In this document: in pieces, positions 32,604 to 41,400 of the stretch
Layout: each line of letters begins with the position of its first letter
How positions within the stretch are numbered: the stretch's first letter is position 1
Source: Nocardioidaceae bacterium
GTDB lineage: Bacteria > Actinomycetota > Actinomycetes > Propionibacteriales > Nocardioidaceae
DNA: 53,447 nt
Reading direction: 5' to 3'
NCBI GenBank assembly: GCA_009780515.1
Contig: WQZX01000014.1
Location: 1-53,447, forward strand
Notes under the pieces: generated by a model
Databases searched by the model: none
What the model saw: only the letters and a program-made list of their open reading frames with translations
Told to the model about the DNA's origin: nothing
Program-made: the position numbers and the translations under genes

Positions 32604-33608
32604 TCAGTAGTCGGTGACGGAGCGTGCGGCGAGGAGGCGGCGGAAGGACGCGACGCGCTCGGGGTCGGCCTCGCCGCGCTCGATCGCCTCGTCGAGGCCG
32701 CACTCGGGCTCGTCCTCGCCGTGGGTGCAGCCGCGCGGACAGTCCTCGGTCATCTCGTCGAGGTCCGGGAACGCCTCGATCAGCTGCTCGGGCTCGACGT
32801 GGGCCAGGCCGAAGGACCGGATGCCGGGGGTGTCGATGATCCGGCCGCGCCCCGGCAGCCGGAACATCACCGCCGAGGTGGAGGTGTGCCGGCCGCGACC
32901 GGTGACCGCGTTGACGTGGCCGGTCTCGCGGTCGGCGTCCGGCACCAGCGCGTTGACAAGCGTGGACTTGCCGACGCCGCTGTGGCCGACGAGCACGCTG
33001 GTGCGCCCCTCCAGCCGCTCCTGCAGGTCCTCCAGCCCGACGAGGGACCGGTCGGGGCCACGGCGGGTGATCACCCACGGCACCCCGAGCGATCGGTACG
33101 TCGAGAGCAGGTGCTCCGGGTCGCGCAGGTCCGCCTTCGTCAGGCAGAGCAGCGGCCTCAGCCCCGCGTCGTACGCCGCGACCAGGGCGCGGTCGATCAG
33201 CCGCGGCCGGGGCTCGGGGTCGGCGAGCGCGGTGACGACGACCAGCTGGGTCGCGTTCGCGACGATGACGCGCTCGACGGCGTCGTCGTCGTCGGCGGTA
33301 CGACGAAGCACGGTCTCGCGCGGCGTCACCTCCACGATCCGGGCCAGCGACCCGTCCGCGCCGGACACGTCGCCGACGACGCGGACCCGGTCGCCCACGA
33401 CGACGCCCTTGCGGCCCAGCGGCCGCGCCTTCATGGCCGTCACGACCTGGTCGTCGGCGTCCATGGCCAGCGTGTAGCGGCCTCGGTCGACCGTCACGAC
33501 GGTCGCGTCGAGCGCGTCGTCGTGGGCGGGACGCTCCTTGGTCCTGGGGCGGGTACGCCGGCGCGGTCGCTCGTAGTGCTCGGGATCGTGCTCGGAGTAC
33601 CGCGGCAT
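32604..33608 (-). CDS. rsgA: Ribosome small-subunit-dependent GTPase RsgA
   Basis: A 334-residue circularly permuted GTPase that helps late 30S subunit maturation. An OB domain (about residues 35-100) is followed by G4 (TKAD, 157-160), then G1 GHSGVGKST (208-216) and G3 DTPG, the permuted order diagnostic of RsgA. The zinc finger is CPRGCTHGEDEPEC near residue 290. A basic N-terminal tail (RPRRRTRPRTK) is typical of actinobacterial forms. The start overlaps the aroA stop by one base, so aroA-rsgA is a translational unit. It is convergent with the AbiEi/DUF559 gene. Confidence 0.93.
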   Translation of the reverse strand: MPRYSEHDPEHYERPRRRTRPRTKERPAHDDALDATVVTVDRGRYTLAMDADDQVVTAMKARPLGRKGVVVGDRVRVVGDVSGADGSLARIVEVTPRETVLRRTADDDDAVERVIVANATQLVVVTALADPEPRPRLIDRALVAAYDAGLRPLLCLTKADLRDPEHLLSTYRSLGVPWVITRRGPDRSLVGLEDLQERLEGRTSVLVGHSGVGKSTLVNALVPDADRETGHVNAVTGRGRHTSTSAVMFRLPGRGRIIDTPGIRSFGLAHVEPEQLIEAFPDLDEMTEDCPRGCTHGEDEPECGLDEAIERGEADPERVASFRRLLAARSVTDY

Positions 33609-34900
33609 CAGAGAAGCCCGGACCAGAAGTCCGCGAAGTCGGGGAAGGTCTTGCCGGTGGTCGCGATGTCCTCGACCTCGACCCCCGCCACCGCCGCGCC
33701 GACGATGACGCCGGCGTGGGCCATCCGGTGGTCGGCGTACGTGTGGAAGGCGCCGGCGTGCAGCTCCGCGGGCCGGATCGTGAGGCCGTCGGGGTGCTCG
33801 GTCACGTCGGCGCCGAGGCTGCCGAGCTCGGTCGCGAGCGCCGCCAGCCGGTCGGTCTCGTGGCCGCGGATGTGCGCGATGCCGGTGAGGTGGGACGGGG
33901 TCGAGGCCAGCGCGCAGAGGGCCGCCACGGCCGGCGCGAGCTCGCCGACGTCGTGCAGGTCGGCGTCGATGCCCTGCAGGCCGCGCCGTCCGTCGGCCGG
34001 GCCGGTCACCCGCAGCCCGGCGTCGAGCCGCGTGACGGTGCAGCCCATCCGGGCGAGCAGGTCGCGCAGCGCGTCGCCCGCCTGCGTCGTCGTCGCCGGC
34101 CAGTCGTGCACCGTCACCGAGCCGCCGGTGACCGCTGCCAGCGCGAGGAACGGCGCCGCGTTGGACAGGTCGGGCTCGATCGTCTCGTCGTGGGCCTCGA
34201 TGGGGCCGGGCGCGACCCTCCAGCGGTCGGCGACGGCGTCGTCGACGGAGACCCCGCGAGCGCGCAGCATCGCCACGGTCATCTCGATGTGGGGGAGCGA
34301 AGGGATCGGCTCGCCGTCGTGGCGCACGTCCACGCCCGCCGCGAAGCGCGCGCCCGCGAGCAGGAGCGCGGAGACGAACTGCGAGGACCCCGACGCGTCG
34401 ATGACGACGACCCCGCCCGGCACCGAGCCGTCGCCGGCGACGGTGAACGGCAGCCGGTCGCCGTCGGAGACGGCCAGCCCCAGGCCGCGCAGCGCGGACA
34501 GGATCCCGCCGACGGGGCGGTTGCGCATGTGCGCGTCGCCGTCGAACGCCACCTCTCCCGCGACCAGCCCCGCCACGGGCGGCACGAACCGCATCACCGT
34601 GCCGGCCAGCCCGCAGTCGACCTCGGCACGTCCGCCGGGGACCGAGCCGCTCAAGGGCGTCACCGACCAGTCGTCGCCGGAGGTGTCGACCACCGCGCCG
34701 AGCGACGTCAGCGCCGCGGCCATCAGCAGGGTGTCGCGCGACCGCAGCGCCCGTCGTACGACGGACGGCCCGTCGGCCAGGGCCGCGAGGATCAGGGCGC
34801 GGTTGGTCAGCGACTTGCTGCCGGGCAGCCGGACCTCGACGTCGAGCCCGCTCGGGGCGACGGGTGCGGGCCAGAGGTCGGGTTCTCGCGCTGCGCTCAT
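33608..34900 (-). CDS. aroA: 3-phosphoshikimate 1-carboxyvinyltransferase (EPSP synthase)
   Basis: A 430-residue shikimate-pathway enzyme that makes EPSP from shikimate-3-phosphate and PEP. Recognisable features are [20 protein letters not shown] near residue 27 (PEP/S3P-binding Lys and Ser/Arg), [14 protein letters not shown] (the LxxxGTxxR-type signature near residue 100), [16 protein letters not shown] and HMRNRPVGG. The normal length of two inside-out alpha/beta domains is present. It is first in the aroA-rsgA pair. A TAGACT hexamer lies 10 nt upstream of the ATG. The same gene order occurs in mycobacteria. Confidence 0.93.
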   Translation of the reverse strand: MSAAREPDLWPAPVAPSGLDVEVRLPGSKSLTNRALILAALADGPSVVRRALRSRDTLLMAAALTSLGAVVDTSGDDWSVTPLSGSVPGGRAEVDCGLAGTVMRFVPPVAGLVAGEVAFDGDAHMRNRPVGGILSALRGLGLAVSDGDRLPFTVAGDGSVPGGVVVIDASGSSQFVSALLLAGARFAAGVDVRHDGEPIPSLPHIEMTVAMLRARGVSVDDAVADRWRVAPGPIEAHDETIEPDLSNAAPFLALAAVTGGSVTVHDWPATTTQAGDALRDLLARMGCTVTRLDAGLRVTGPADGRRGLQGIDADLHDVGELAPAVAALCALASTPSHLTGIAHIRGHETDRLAALATELGSLGADVTEHPDGLTIRPAELHAGAFHTYADHRMAHAGVIVGAAVAGVEVEDIATTGKTFPDFADFWSGLL

Positions 34901-34952
34901 GTCGGGCGGCAGTCTATGAGACGCGTCGGTCGGGACCTCCCACGTCGATTCC

Positions 34953-35540
34953 TCAGTGCTTCAGCAGGCGCTTGGCCGCACGCTTGCCGACCACCTTGCC
35001 GCCGGCGACGCCGGCACGGTTGACCGCGCGGGTGCCGGCCAGCGCGGCATCGCGACGCGCGTCGTGCGCGGCGTGGGCGACGTGCTGGGTGGCGTGCCGG
35101 GTGCGCCAGGCGATGCCGGGCCGGCCCTCGGTGTCGAGCGCGGCGAGCAGAAGGCCGCCGCCGATCGCGGCGTTCTTGATGAAGTGCACGAGCTCGTTGG
35201 CCCGCCGCGACTTGTCGGACTCCTCCCAGAACCGGTGGCGCGCGACGGTCGAGGGGATCAGCGTCGTGCCGAGCACGGCGGCCGACAGGCGGGGCGCCTT
35301 GCCGGCGGCGAGCGACAGACCGGCGGCCACCTGGAGCGCGCCCGCGACGCGGACCCACGTCTCCGGCTCGCTCGGCACCGGCACCCGGCCCTGCGCGGCC
35401 GTCTCCACGGCCGGAGCCATCCGATCGGTGACCGGGGCGGCCTTCGCCGCCACCTCGGGCGTGTGGGCGATGTCGTTCGCACCGTTGGCGATGAAGTACG
35501 ACGCGAGCAGCGGGCGGGCCAGGAGTCTGCTGAGTGCCAT
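34953..35540 (-). CDS. DoxX family membrane protein
   Basis: A 195-residue DoxX-type protein. Four hydrophobic segments are visible ([17 protein letters not shown] at the start, then near residues 68-85, 88-105 and 128-145). Conserved features include ANGANDIAH and [29 protein letters not shown] basic, Ala-rich C-terminal tail (about residues 155-195) extends beyond the usual DoxX length of 130-150. Family members are linked to thiol and redox stress in mycobacteria, which is compatible with nearby sigR, but specificity is unknown. The ATG at 35540 is the best start; the open frame continues upstream without support. Confidence 0.82.
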   Translation of the reverse strand: MALSRLLARPLLASYFIANGANDIAHTPEVAAKAAPVTDRMAPAVETAAQGRVPVPSEPETWVRVAGALQVAAGLSLAAGKAPRLSAAVLGTTLIPSTVARHRFWEESDKSRRANELVHFIKNAAIGGGLLLAALDTEGRPGIAWRTRHATQHVAHAAHDARRDAALAGTRAVNRAGVAGGKVVGKRAAKRLLKH

Positions 35541-35593
35541 GGTCGGCCGGTACCCCTCCGTCGTCGAAGCACACCTCTCGCCGCCGCGATCGT

Positions 35594-35599
35594 TAGATT
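35594..35599 (+). promoter_or_regulatory. -10 element, leaderless pattern, for the SRAP gene
   Basis: TAGATT ends 6 nt before the ATG at 35606, which must be the start because Cys2 is catalytic. Confidence 0.5.
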
Positions 35600-35605
35600 G
35601 GTCCC

Positions 35606-36352
35606 ATGTGCGGCCGCTACGCATCCAGCCGCTCGGCGGAGGACCTCGTCGAGGAGTTCGACGTCCTCGACCCGCGCATCGGCGAGGCCCTGCCGCCGTC
35701 GTACAACGTGGCGCCGACGGACCGCGTCTACGCCGTCCTCGAGCGCCACGACGCGCGCCAGCTGCGCGAGCTGCGCTGGGGCCTGGTCCCGTCATGGGCC
35801 AAGGACGCCTCGATCGGCAGCCGCATGATCAACGCCCGCCTCGAGACGGCGGCCGAGAAGCCCGCCTTCCGCAAGGCGTACGCCGCCCGCCGCTGCCTGC
35901 TGCCGGCCGACGGCTACTACGAGTGGTACGACACCGAGCTGCGCACGAAGGCCGGGAAGCCGGTCAAGCAGCCGTTCTTCATCACGCCGGCCGACGGCTC
36001 GGTGCTCGCGATGGCCGGGCTGTACGAGATCTGGCGCGACCGCAGCCGGCCCGAGGACGATCCGGAGGCGTTCCGCTGGACGTGCACGGTGCTCACCACC
36101 GAGGCGAGCGACGACCTCGGCCGGATCCACGACCGGATGCCGCTCGCGGTGCCGCGCGACCGCCGCGGCGCATGGCTGTCGCCGGCGACCTCGGCAGACC
36201 ACCTCGACGAGCTCGTCGTGCCGGCCCAGCGCAGCGGCCTGACCGCGTTCCCGGTCTCGAGCGCCGTCGGCAACGTGCGCAACAACGACCCCGGCCTCGT
36301 GGAGCCCCTCCCCGCCGAGCGGCCCGAGCCGGTGCAGGAGACGCTGCTGTGA
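35606..36352 (+). CDS. SRAP-domain abasic-site crosslinking protein (YedK/HMCES family)
   Basis: A 248-residue protein that covalently captures abasic sites in single-stranded DNA through an N-terminal cysteine, protecting them during replication. The catalytic residues are all present: C2 (MCGRY, after Met removal), N76 (INARLET), E106 (YYEWY) and H175 (IHDRMP). The Cys at position 2 fixes the start codon. A leaderless-type -10 lies 6 nt upstream. The stop overlaps the next gene as GTGA. The same neighbourhood (SRAP near aroA, rsgA and the redox sigma factor) is found in mycobacteria. Confidence 0.92.
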   Translation: MCGRYASSRSAEDLVEEFDVLDPRIGEALPPSYNVAPTDRVYAVLERHDARQLRELRWGLVPSWAKDASIGSRMINARLETAAEKPAFRKAYAARRCLLPADGYYEWYDTELRTKAGKPVKQPFFITPADGSVLAMAGLYEIWRDRSRPEDDPEAFRWTCTVLTTEASDDLGRIHDRMPLAVPRDRRGAWLSPATSADHLDELVVPAQRSGLTAFPVSSAVGNVRNNDPGLVEPLPAERPEPVQETLL

Positions 36353-37017
36353 GCGACGAGCGCCTCATCGAGACCCCGCACGGCTCCGGCCGCCTCGTCG
36401 TACGGCGGGCGCGTCGGCCCATCGCCGCGCTGCTGCTCAGCCACGGGGCCGGCCGCGGCATCGACACCGCCGACCTGCTCGCGCTGGCCGACGCGCTGCC
36501 GCGCGAGGGCCTCAGCGTGCTGCTCTGGGAGCAGCCGTGGGTCCGGGCGGGACGCAAGGTCGCCTCGCCGCCCGCCACCCTCGACGACGGCCTCCGCGCG
36601 GCGGCGGCCACCCTCCGCGTCCGGACCCCGCTGGTGGTCGGCGGCAGGTCGGCCGGTGCGCGCTCGGCCCTGCGCTGCGCCCGCGGTCTGGGGGCGGCCG
36701 GCTGCCTGGCGCTGTCGTTCCCGCTGCACCCGCCGGGCCGGCCGGAGAGGTCCAGGCTGTCCGAGCTCGAGGGGGCCGGCGTGCCGACGCTCGTCGTCCA
36801 GGGGGAGCGTGACCCGATGGGGCGGCCGGAGGAGTTCCCCGACCCGCTGCCCGCCGGGGTATCGATGGCGGTCGTGCCCGCGGCCGACCACGGTCTCTCC
36901 GTACCCCGCTCGGCGCCGGTGTCCCAGCAGGACGCGCTCGATCTCGTCGTCGAGTCCGTGCTCGAGTGGGTCGTCCGCGACCTGGTGGAGCCCGGAGCCG
37001 ACGCCGCACCCGGATAG
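36349..37017 (+). CDS. Alpha/beta hydrolase (KANL3/Tex30-like)
   Basis: A 222-residue hydrolase-fold protein. The nucleophile elbow is GGRSAGAR (about residues 99-106, Ser in G-x-S-x-G), with an acid candidate in VVQGERDPMG and the catalytic His in PAADHGLSV. An oxyanion-side motif LLSHGAGRG lies near residue 27. The Tex30/KANL3-like group is uncharacterised in bacteria; dienelactone hydrolase is a looser match. The GTG start overlaps the SRAP stop, so the two are coupled. Downstream is the SigR-dependent promoter of sigR. Confidence 0.82.
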   Translation: MSDERLIETPHGSGRLVVRRARRPIAALLLSHGAGRGIDTADLLALADALPREGLSVLLWEQPWVRAGRKVASPPATLDDGLRAAAATLRVRTPLVVGGRSAGARSALRCARGLGAAGCLALSFPLHPPGRPERSRLSELEGAGVPTLVVQGERDPMGRPEEFPDPLPAGVSMAVVPAADHGLSVPRSAPVSQQDALDLVVESVLEWVVRDLVEPGADAAPG

Positions 37018-37054
37018 CCGACACCTGTCCGACGCAGCCGCTGCGCGGGGTCCG

Positions 37055-37080
37055 GGAATGACCGCCGCCCCCGGTGCGTT
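37055..37080 (+). promoter_or_regulatory. SigR-type promoter (sigR p2)
   Basis: GGAAT (37055-37059), 18-nt spacer, GTT (37078-37080): an exact match to the Streptomyces SigR / mycobacterial SigH consensus. The start point would be about 37086-37088, just upstream of ATG 37090, so this transcript can encode a longer SigR form. Confidence 0.75.
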
Positions 37081-37129
37081 CGGACCGACATGATGGCGAT
37101 CATGGAGCGGCCGACGCGGCCCCGCCCCG

Positions 37130-37135
37130 TAGGCT
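37130..37135 (+). promoter_or_regulatory. -10 element next to the downstream sigR start (p1)
   Basis: TAGGCT ends 8 nt before ATG 37144, the housekeeping leaderless-type pattern. It would give constitutive expression of the shorter SigR. Confidence 0.5.
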
Positions 37136-37143
37136 GGGTGGCG

Positions 37144-37851
37144 ATGCCTGATCCCGACCTGACCTCGCTCGCCGGCTCCGACCGAGCCGTCGACTCCCTC
37201 GACCTCGACGACATCGAGGCCGGTCTCGCCGCGACCCCCGAAGAGGTCGACCTCGAGACCGAGACCACCGAGCAGCGTGCCGCGCGCTTCGAGCGCGACG
37301 CGCTGCCGTTCCTGGACCAGCTCTACTCCGCGGCGATGCGGATGACCCGCAACCCGGCCGACGCGGAGGACCTCGTCCAGGAGACCTTCGCGAAGGCCTT
37401 CTCCGCCTTCCACCAGTTCAAGCCCGGCACGAACCTCAAGGCGTGGCTCTACCGGATCCTCACCAACACGTTCATCAACAACTACCGCAAGAAGCAGCGC
37501 CAGCCGCAGCAGGCGCTGAGCGGCGACAGTGGCGACGTCGAGGACTGGCAGCTCGCCCGTGCCGAGGCGCACACCTCGGCGGGCCTGAAGTCGGCGGAGA
37601 TGGAGGCGCTCGAGCACCTCCCGGACAGCCAGGTCAAGGACGCGTTGCAGCGTTTGCCCGAGGAGTTCCGCCTCGCGGTCTACCTTGCCGACGTGGAGGG
37701 CTTCGCCTACAAGGAGATCGCCGAGATCATGGACACCCCCATCGGTACCGTGATGTCGCGTCTCCACAGAGGTCGCCGCCAGCTGCGCGACATGCTCTCC
37801 GACTACGTCGGCTCCCACGGCGACGCCCCGCTCGCGGGAGGGTCGCGATGA
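37144..37851 (+). CDS. sigR: Redox-responsive ECF sigma factor SigR (SigH of mycobacteria)
   Basis: A 235-residue group IV sigma factor that directs transcription of the thiol-oxidative stress regulon (thioredoxin, mycothiol and related genes). Region 2 is [20 protein letters not shown]... (about residues 58-110) and region 4 is about 160-215, with [30 protein letters not shown] containing the helix-turn-helix. I call ATG 37144 as the main start; in-frame ATGs at 37090, 37093 and 37102 would add up to 18 residues to an isoform made from the SigR-dependent promoter. rsrA overlaps its stop (ATGA), giving autoregulation with its anti-sigma factor. Confidence 0.93.
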   Translation: MPDPDLTSLAGSDRAVDSLDLDDIEAGLAATPEEVDLETETTEQRAARFERDALPFLDQLYSAAMRMTRNPADAEDLVQETFAKAFSAFHQFKPGTNLKAWLYRILTNTFINNYRKKQRQPQQALSGDSGDVEDWQLARAEAHTSAGLKSAEMEALEHLPDSQVKDALQRLPEEFRLAVYLADVEGFAYKEIAEIMDTPIGTVMSRLHRGRRQLRDMLSDYVGSHGDAPLAGGSR

Positions 37852-38135
37852 GCACCGACGCACACGACCACGACCACGACGAGGTCTCCACGGCCGAGTG
37901 CTCGGACTTCCTCGACCGGATCGTCCGGCTGATCGACAACGAGCTCGAGGAGGGCGACTGCGCGATCGTGCGGGCCCACATCGAGACCTGCAGCCCGTGC
38001 CTGGAGCGCTACGACCTTCAGCGCACGGTCAAGGCCCTCGTCGCGCGCTCCTGCTCCGAGACCGCGCCGGCCGAGCTGCGCGAGCGCGTCCGGGTCCGCA
38101 TCTCCCAGATCCAGGTCGAGATCACCGAGCGCTGA
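37848..38135 (+). CDS. rsrA: Zinc-binding anti-sigma factor RsrA
   Basis: A 95-residue ZAS-family anti-sigma factor. Its predicted zinc and redox residues are C18, H44, C48 and C51 (HIETCSPC), with the same spacing as C11-H37-C41-C44 of Streptomyces RsrA; a further C38 is present. Disulfide stress oxidises C18 with C48 or C51, releases zinc and frees SigR. The N-terminus is His/Asp-rich ([10 protein letters not shown]). The start overlaps the sigR stop, which ensures a near-equal ratio. A short gap separates it from the ribosomal protein gene downstream. Confidence 0.93.
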   Translation: MSTDAHDHDHDEVSTAECSDFLDRIVRLIDNELEEGDCAIVRAHIETCSPCLERYDLQRTVKALVARSCSETAPAELRERVRVRISQIQVEITER

Positions 38136-38213
38136 CCCGGGGTCCACCCGCTCGATTTCGGCTCGGCCCGTGTTGCTGAGACACTGGCTCGTCACCTGTA
38201 CGTAGGAGGAACC

Positions 38214-38288
38214 ATGGGCAAGACCGGCCGCAAGCGCCGCGCGCGCCGCAAGAAGGGCGCGAACCACGGCAAGCGCCCCAACGCCTGA
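38214..38288 (+). CDS. Ribosomal protein bL37, 24 residues
   Basis: A 24-residue, extremely basic peptide. It begins MGKTGRKRRARRKKG and ends NHGKRPNA, matching the actinobacterial 50S protein bL37 found in mycobacterial ribosome structures. Support for translation is strong: AGGAGG lies 5 nt before the ATG, the stop is followed within 20 bp by a 9-bp hairpin, and codons are typical of the organism. Automated callers usually miss it because of its size. It lies 78 bp after rsrA and may share the sigR transcript. I leave the symbol blank because no standard gene symbol is known to me. Confidence 0.9.
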   Translation: MGKTGRKRRARRKKGANHGKRPNA

Positions 38289-38306
38289 GCGCCGACCAGC
38301 GTTCAT

Positions 38307-38340
38307 GAGCCCCCGCCCGCCTCGAGCGGTCCGGGGGCTC
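38307..38340 (+). terminator. Terminator-like hairpin after bL37
   Basis: gagcccccg (38307-38315) pairs perfectly with cgggggctc (38332-38340), 16-nt loop, no T-run. It ends the sigR-rsrA-bL37 unit. Confidence 0.65.
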
Positions 38341-38485
38341 ACGCATGTCCGGGCACCTGTCCAGACCGGTCGCCACGGGGTTTCGGCGGATTCGCCGATT
38401 CCGCGGTGACGGTCGTCACCCGCGTGTTAGCGTCCGCGGGTTCGGCTCCCAACGTTCTCGGGCCAGACGCAGCAGAGGTCCTTCC

Positions 38486-41400
38486 ATGGCCGTGTCCCGC
38501 TCCATCCGTCGTACCCTCGTCGCCGCGAGTCTCGCGGCCTCCAGCACCGGCGTGGTGCTCGCCGCTGTCGGCCCCGCGGAGGCCGCCACCGATTGGTACG
38601 TCGCACCCACCGGCAGCAACTCCGCGACCTGTCAGTCGGCCTCGGCGCCGTGCGCGACGGTCACCGGCGCGCTCGCCAAGGCGGCCGCCGGAGACACCAT
38701 CGACGTCGCACCCGGCACCTACACCGACCAGCCGTACCTGCAGAAGGCGGTCAACGTCGTCGGCACCGGCTCGGGCGTGGTCTTCAAGGGCACCACGAGC
38801 GCGACGAACGGCTACGCGATGGCCGTCGCCGTCAGCGGAACGGTCGACCTCAGCGACCTCACCCTGACCGGCGGCCACTACGCCAGCGGCGGCGCGCTCC
38901 CGATCGTGGCCGGCAACGTCGCGACGACCGACGTCGACGTCACCAACAGCGCGGCGGCCAACGGTGGCGGCATCTACGTCTACACCGGCTCGCTGACCAT
39001 GACGCGCGGCTCGGTCACCGGCAACACGGCCACCGCGACCGCGGCCAACCAGGGCTGGGGCGGCGGCATCTACGAGAACACCGGCACGACGGTCTCGCTC
39101 GACGGCACGACGGTGTCCGGCAACACCGCCGACGGCGCCGGCAAGGCGCTGGGCCTCGGCGGCGGCATCGTCGCCGCCGGCGCCACCACGCTCACGAACG
39201 CCACGCTGAGCAACAACACCGCGACCGGCCCGTCCAACACCGGCTACGGCGGCGCGGTGTACGCCGCCGGCACGACGCTCGACGCGACCGGATCGACCTT
39301 CGACGGCAACAGGGCCTCGCTCGGCGGCGCGATCGCGAACGCCAAGGCGGTCTCGCTGCACGGCTCGACGCTCGACAGCAACCAGGCGCTGGCGGGCGGC
39401 GCCTTCTACTCGACCGCGAACGTCAGCCTCACCGGCGGCGCGGTCACGAACAACGCCGCGACCGCCAACTACGGCGGCGGCCTCTACGTCACCTCCGCCA
39501 CCACGCCGGCCGGACCGGTCGCCCTGGACGTCTCCGGCACCGACCTCAGCCGCAACACCGCCCCGACCGCGGGAGGCGCGATCGCCACGACCGCGACGGT
39601 GACGACCACGATCCACGACCAGGCCACCCTGAAGGGCAACACCTCGGCCAACGGCGCGGCGATCTCGAACGCCGGCACACTCACCGTCACCGGCTCGAGC
39701 ATGACCGGCAACAACGCGTCCTACGAGGGCGGCGCGGTCTTCAACGGCTCGGGGGTCGCGGCCGACACCCCGACGGCGACGATCAAGGGCTCGGACCTGA
39801 GCGGCAACACCGCCGCCTTCGCCGGCGGCGCGGTGTCGACCTGGACCGCCGCCACGACGACGATCCAGAGCGGCACCTTCACCGGCAACTCGTCGTACGC
39901 CGGCGGCGCGGTGGTCAACGCCGCGACGACCAGCATCGACGGGGCGACCCTGTCCCAGAACGTCGCGACACAGGGCGGTGGCGGTGCGATCCTCAACGCC
40001 GCCAAGCTGACCCTGACCGACTCGACCCTCGACGCGAACACCGCCACCTGGGTCTCCGGCAACACCACCGGCCTCGGCGGCGCGATCTCGGCGGGCTCGA
40101 GCACGGCCAACACCACCACCCAGACGGTGGTCGAGGACGACACGATCTCCCACAACCAGGGGTACGCCGGCTCCGCGATCTCGGCCTACTCGACCGGCAC
40201 CGGCGACACCAACCAGGTCTCGGTCGGCGACTCCACCATCACCGCGAACACCGCGACCTCGACCAGCGGGGCGATCCTCGCGATCGGCTCCAAGGTGAGC
40301 GTCGCCCGCTCGACCCTCACCGGCAACACCGCGGCCCAGGGCGGCTCCAGCGTGCTCTCGACCTCGGGCGCCACGGTCGGCGTCGCCGGCTCGATCATCT
40401 ACGGCAACAGCGGCTCCGCCTGCAACGCGGCGGCCACCAACGGCGGCAGCAACCTGGTGGGCGGTGCCGCGACGTGCTCGCTCGGCACCGCGTCGCCGGA
40501 CCCGCAGCTCGGCGCGCTCGCCGACAACGGCGGCCCCACCGAGACGCAGCTGCCCGGCCCGGCGAGCCCCGCGCTCGACAAGATCGCGGCGGGCGCCACG
40601 GCGACGATCAACGACGCGGTGACCGGCGCCCCGGTCGCTCTGTGCAACGGCACGGACCAGCGCGGCACGGCCCGCCCGCAGGGCGCCAAGTGCGACATCG
40701 GCGCCGTCGAGGTGGTGCAGGTCGCCCCGACCGTCACCGGTCCCGCCCACGTCGACGTGACCGTCGGCAGCGCGACCGATGCCACGACGTACACCGCGAG
40801 CGGCAGTCCGCTCGCGGCGCTGTCCGCCTCCGGTCTGCCGGCGGGCCTCAAGCTGGTCGACAACGGCGACGGCACGGCCACGCTGACCGGCACCCCGACC
40901 GGTCCCGGCGGCCAGGTCACCGCGACCGTCAGCGGCACGAACGAGGCCGGCACCGGCAACGAGACCGTCACCTTCGCGGTGCACCAGGCGCCCACGCTGT
41001 CCGGCCCGAGCTCGGACACGTTCACCGTCGGCCAGCAGGGTGGCCCGGACGTCTTCACGCAGAGCGGCGGCTACCCGGCCGCGACGCTGTCGACCGGCAG
41101 CAGGCTTCCCGACGGCGTCACCTTCACGCCCGGCGCCGACGGCACGACGGCCACCGGCACCATCGCCGGCACGCCGGCCGGGGGCAGCGGCGGCGACTAC
41201 CCGATCACGGTCAAGGGCAGCAACGGGACCGGCCCCGACGCGTCGGCCTCCTTCGACCTGACCGTCCACGAGGCGCCGTCGCTGACCGGCCCCGGCACGG
41301 CGACCTACACCGCGGGCACGCAGGGCTCCACCGACCTCACGGTCGGCGGGTTCCCGGCACCGACGCTGAGCGCGACCGGCCTCCCGGCCGGGCTCTCGAC

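Noticed and set aside
38980..40400. CRISPR-like or minisatellite DNA in the beta-helix gene.
   Set aside because: Periodicity is at protein level (SGNTA/GGA turns); the DNA units are too diverged and irregular for an array.
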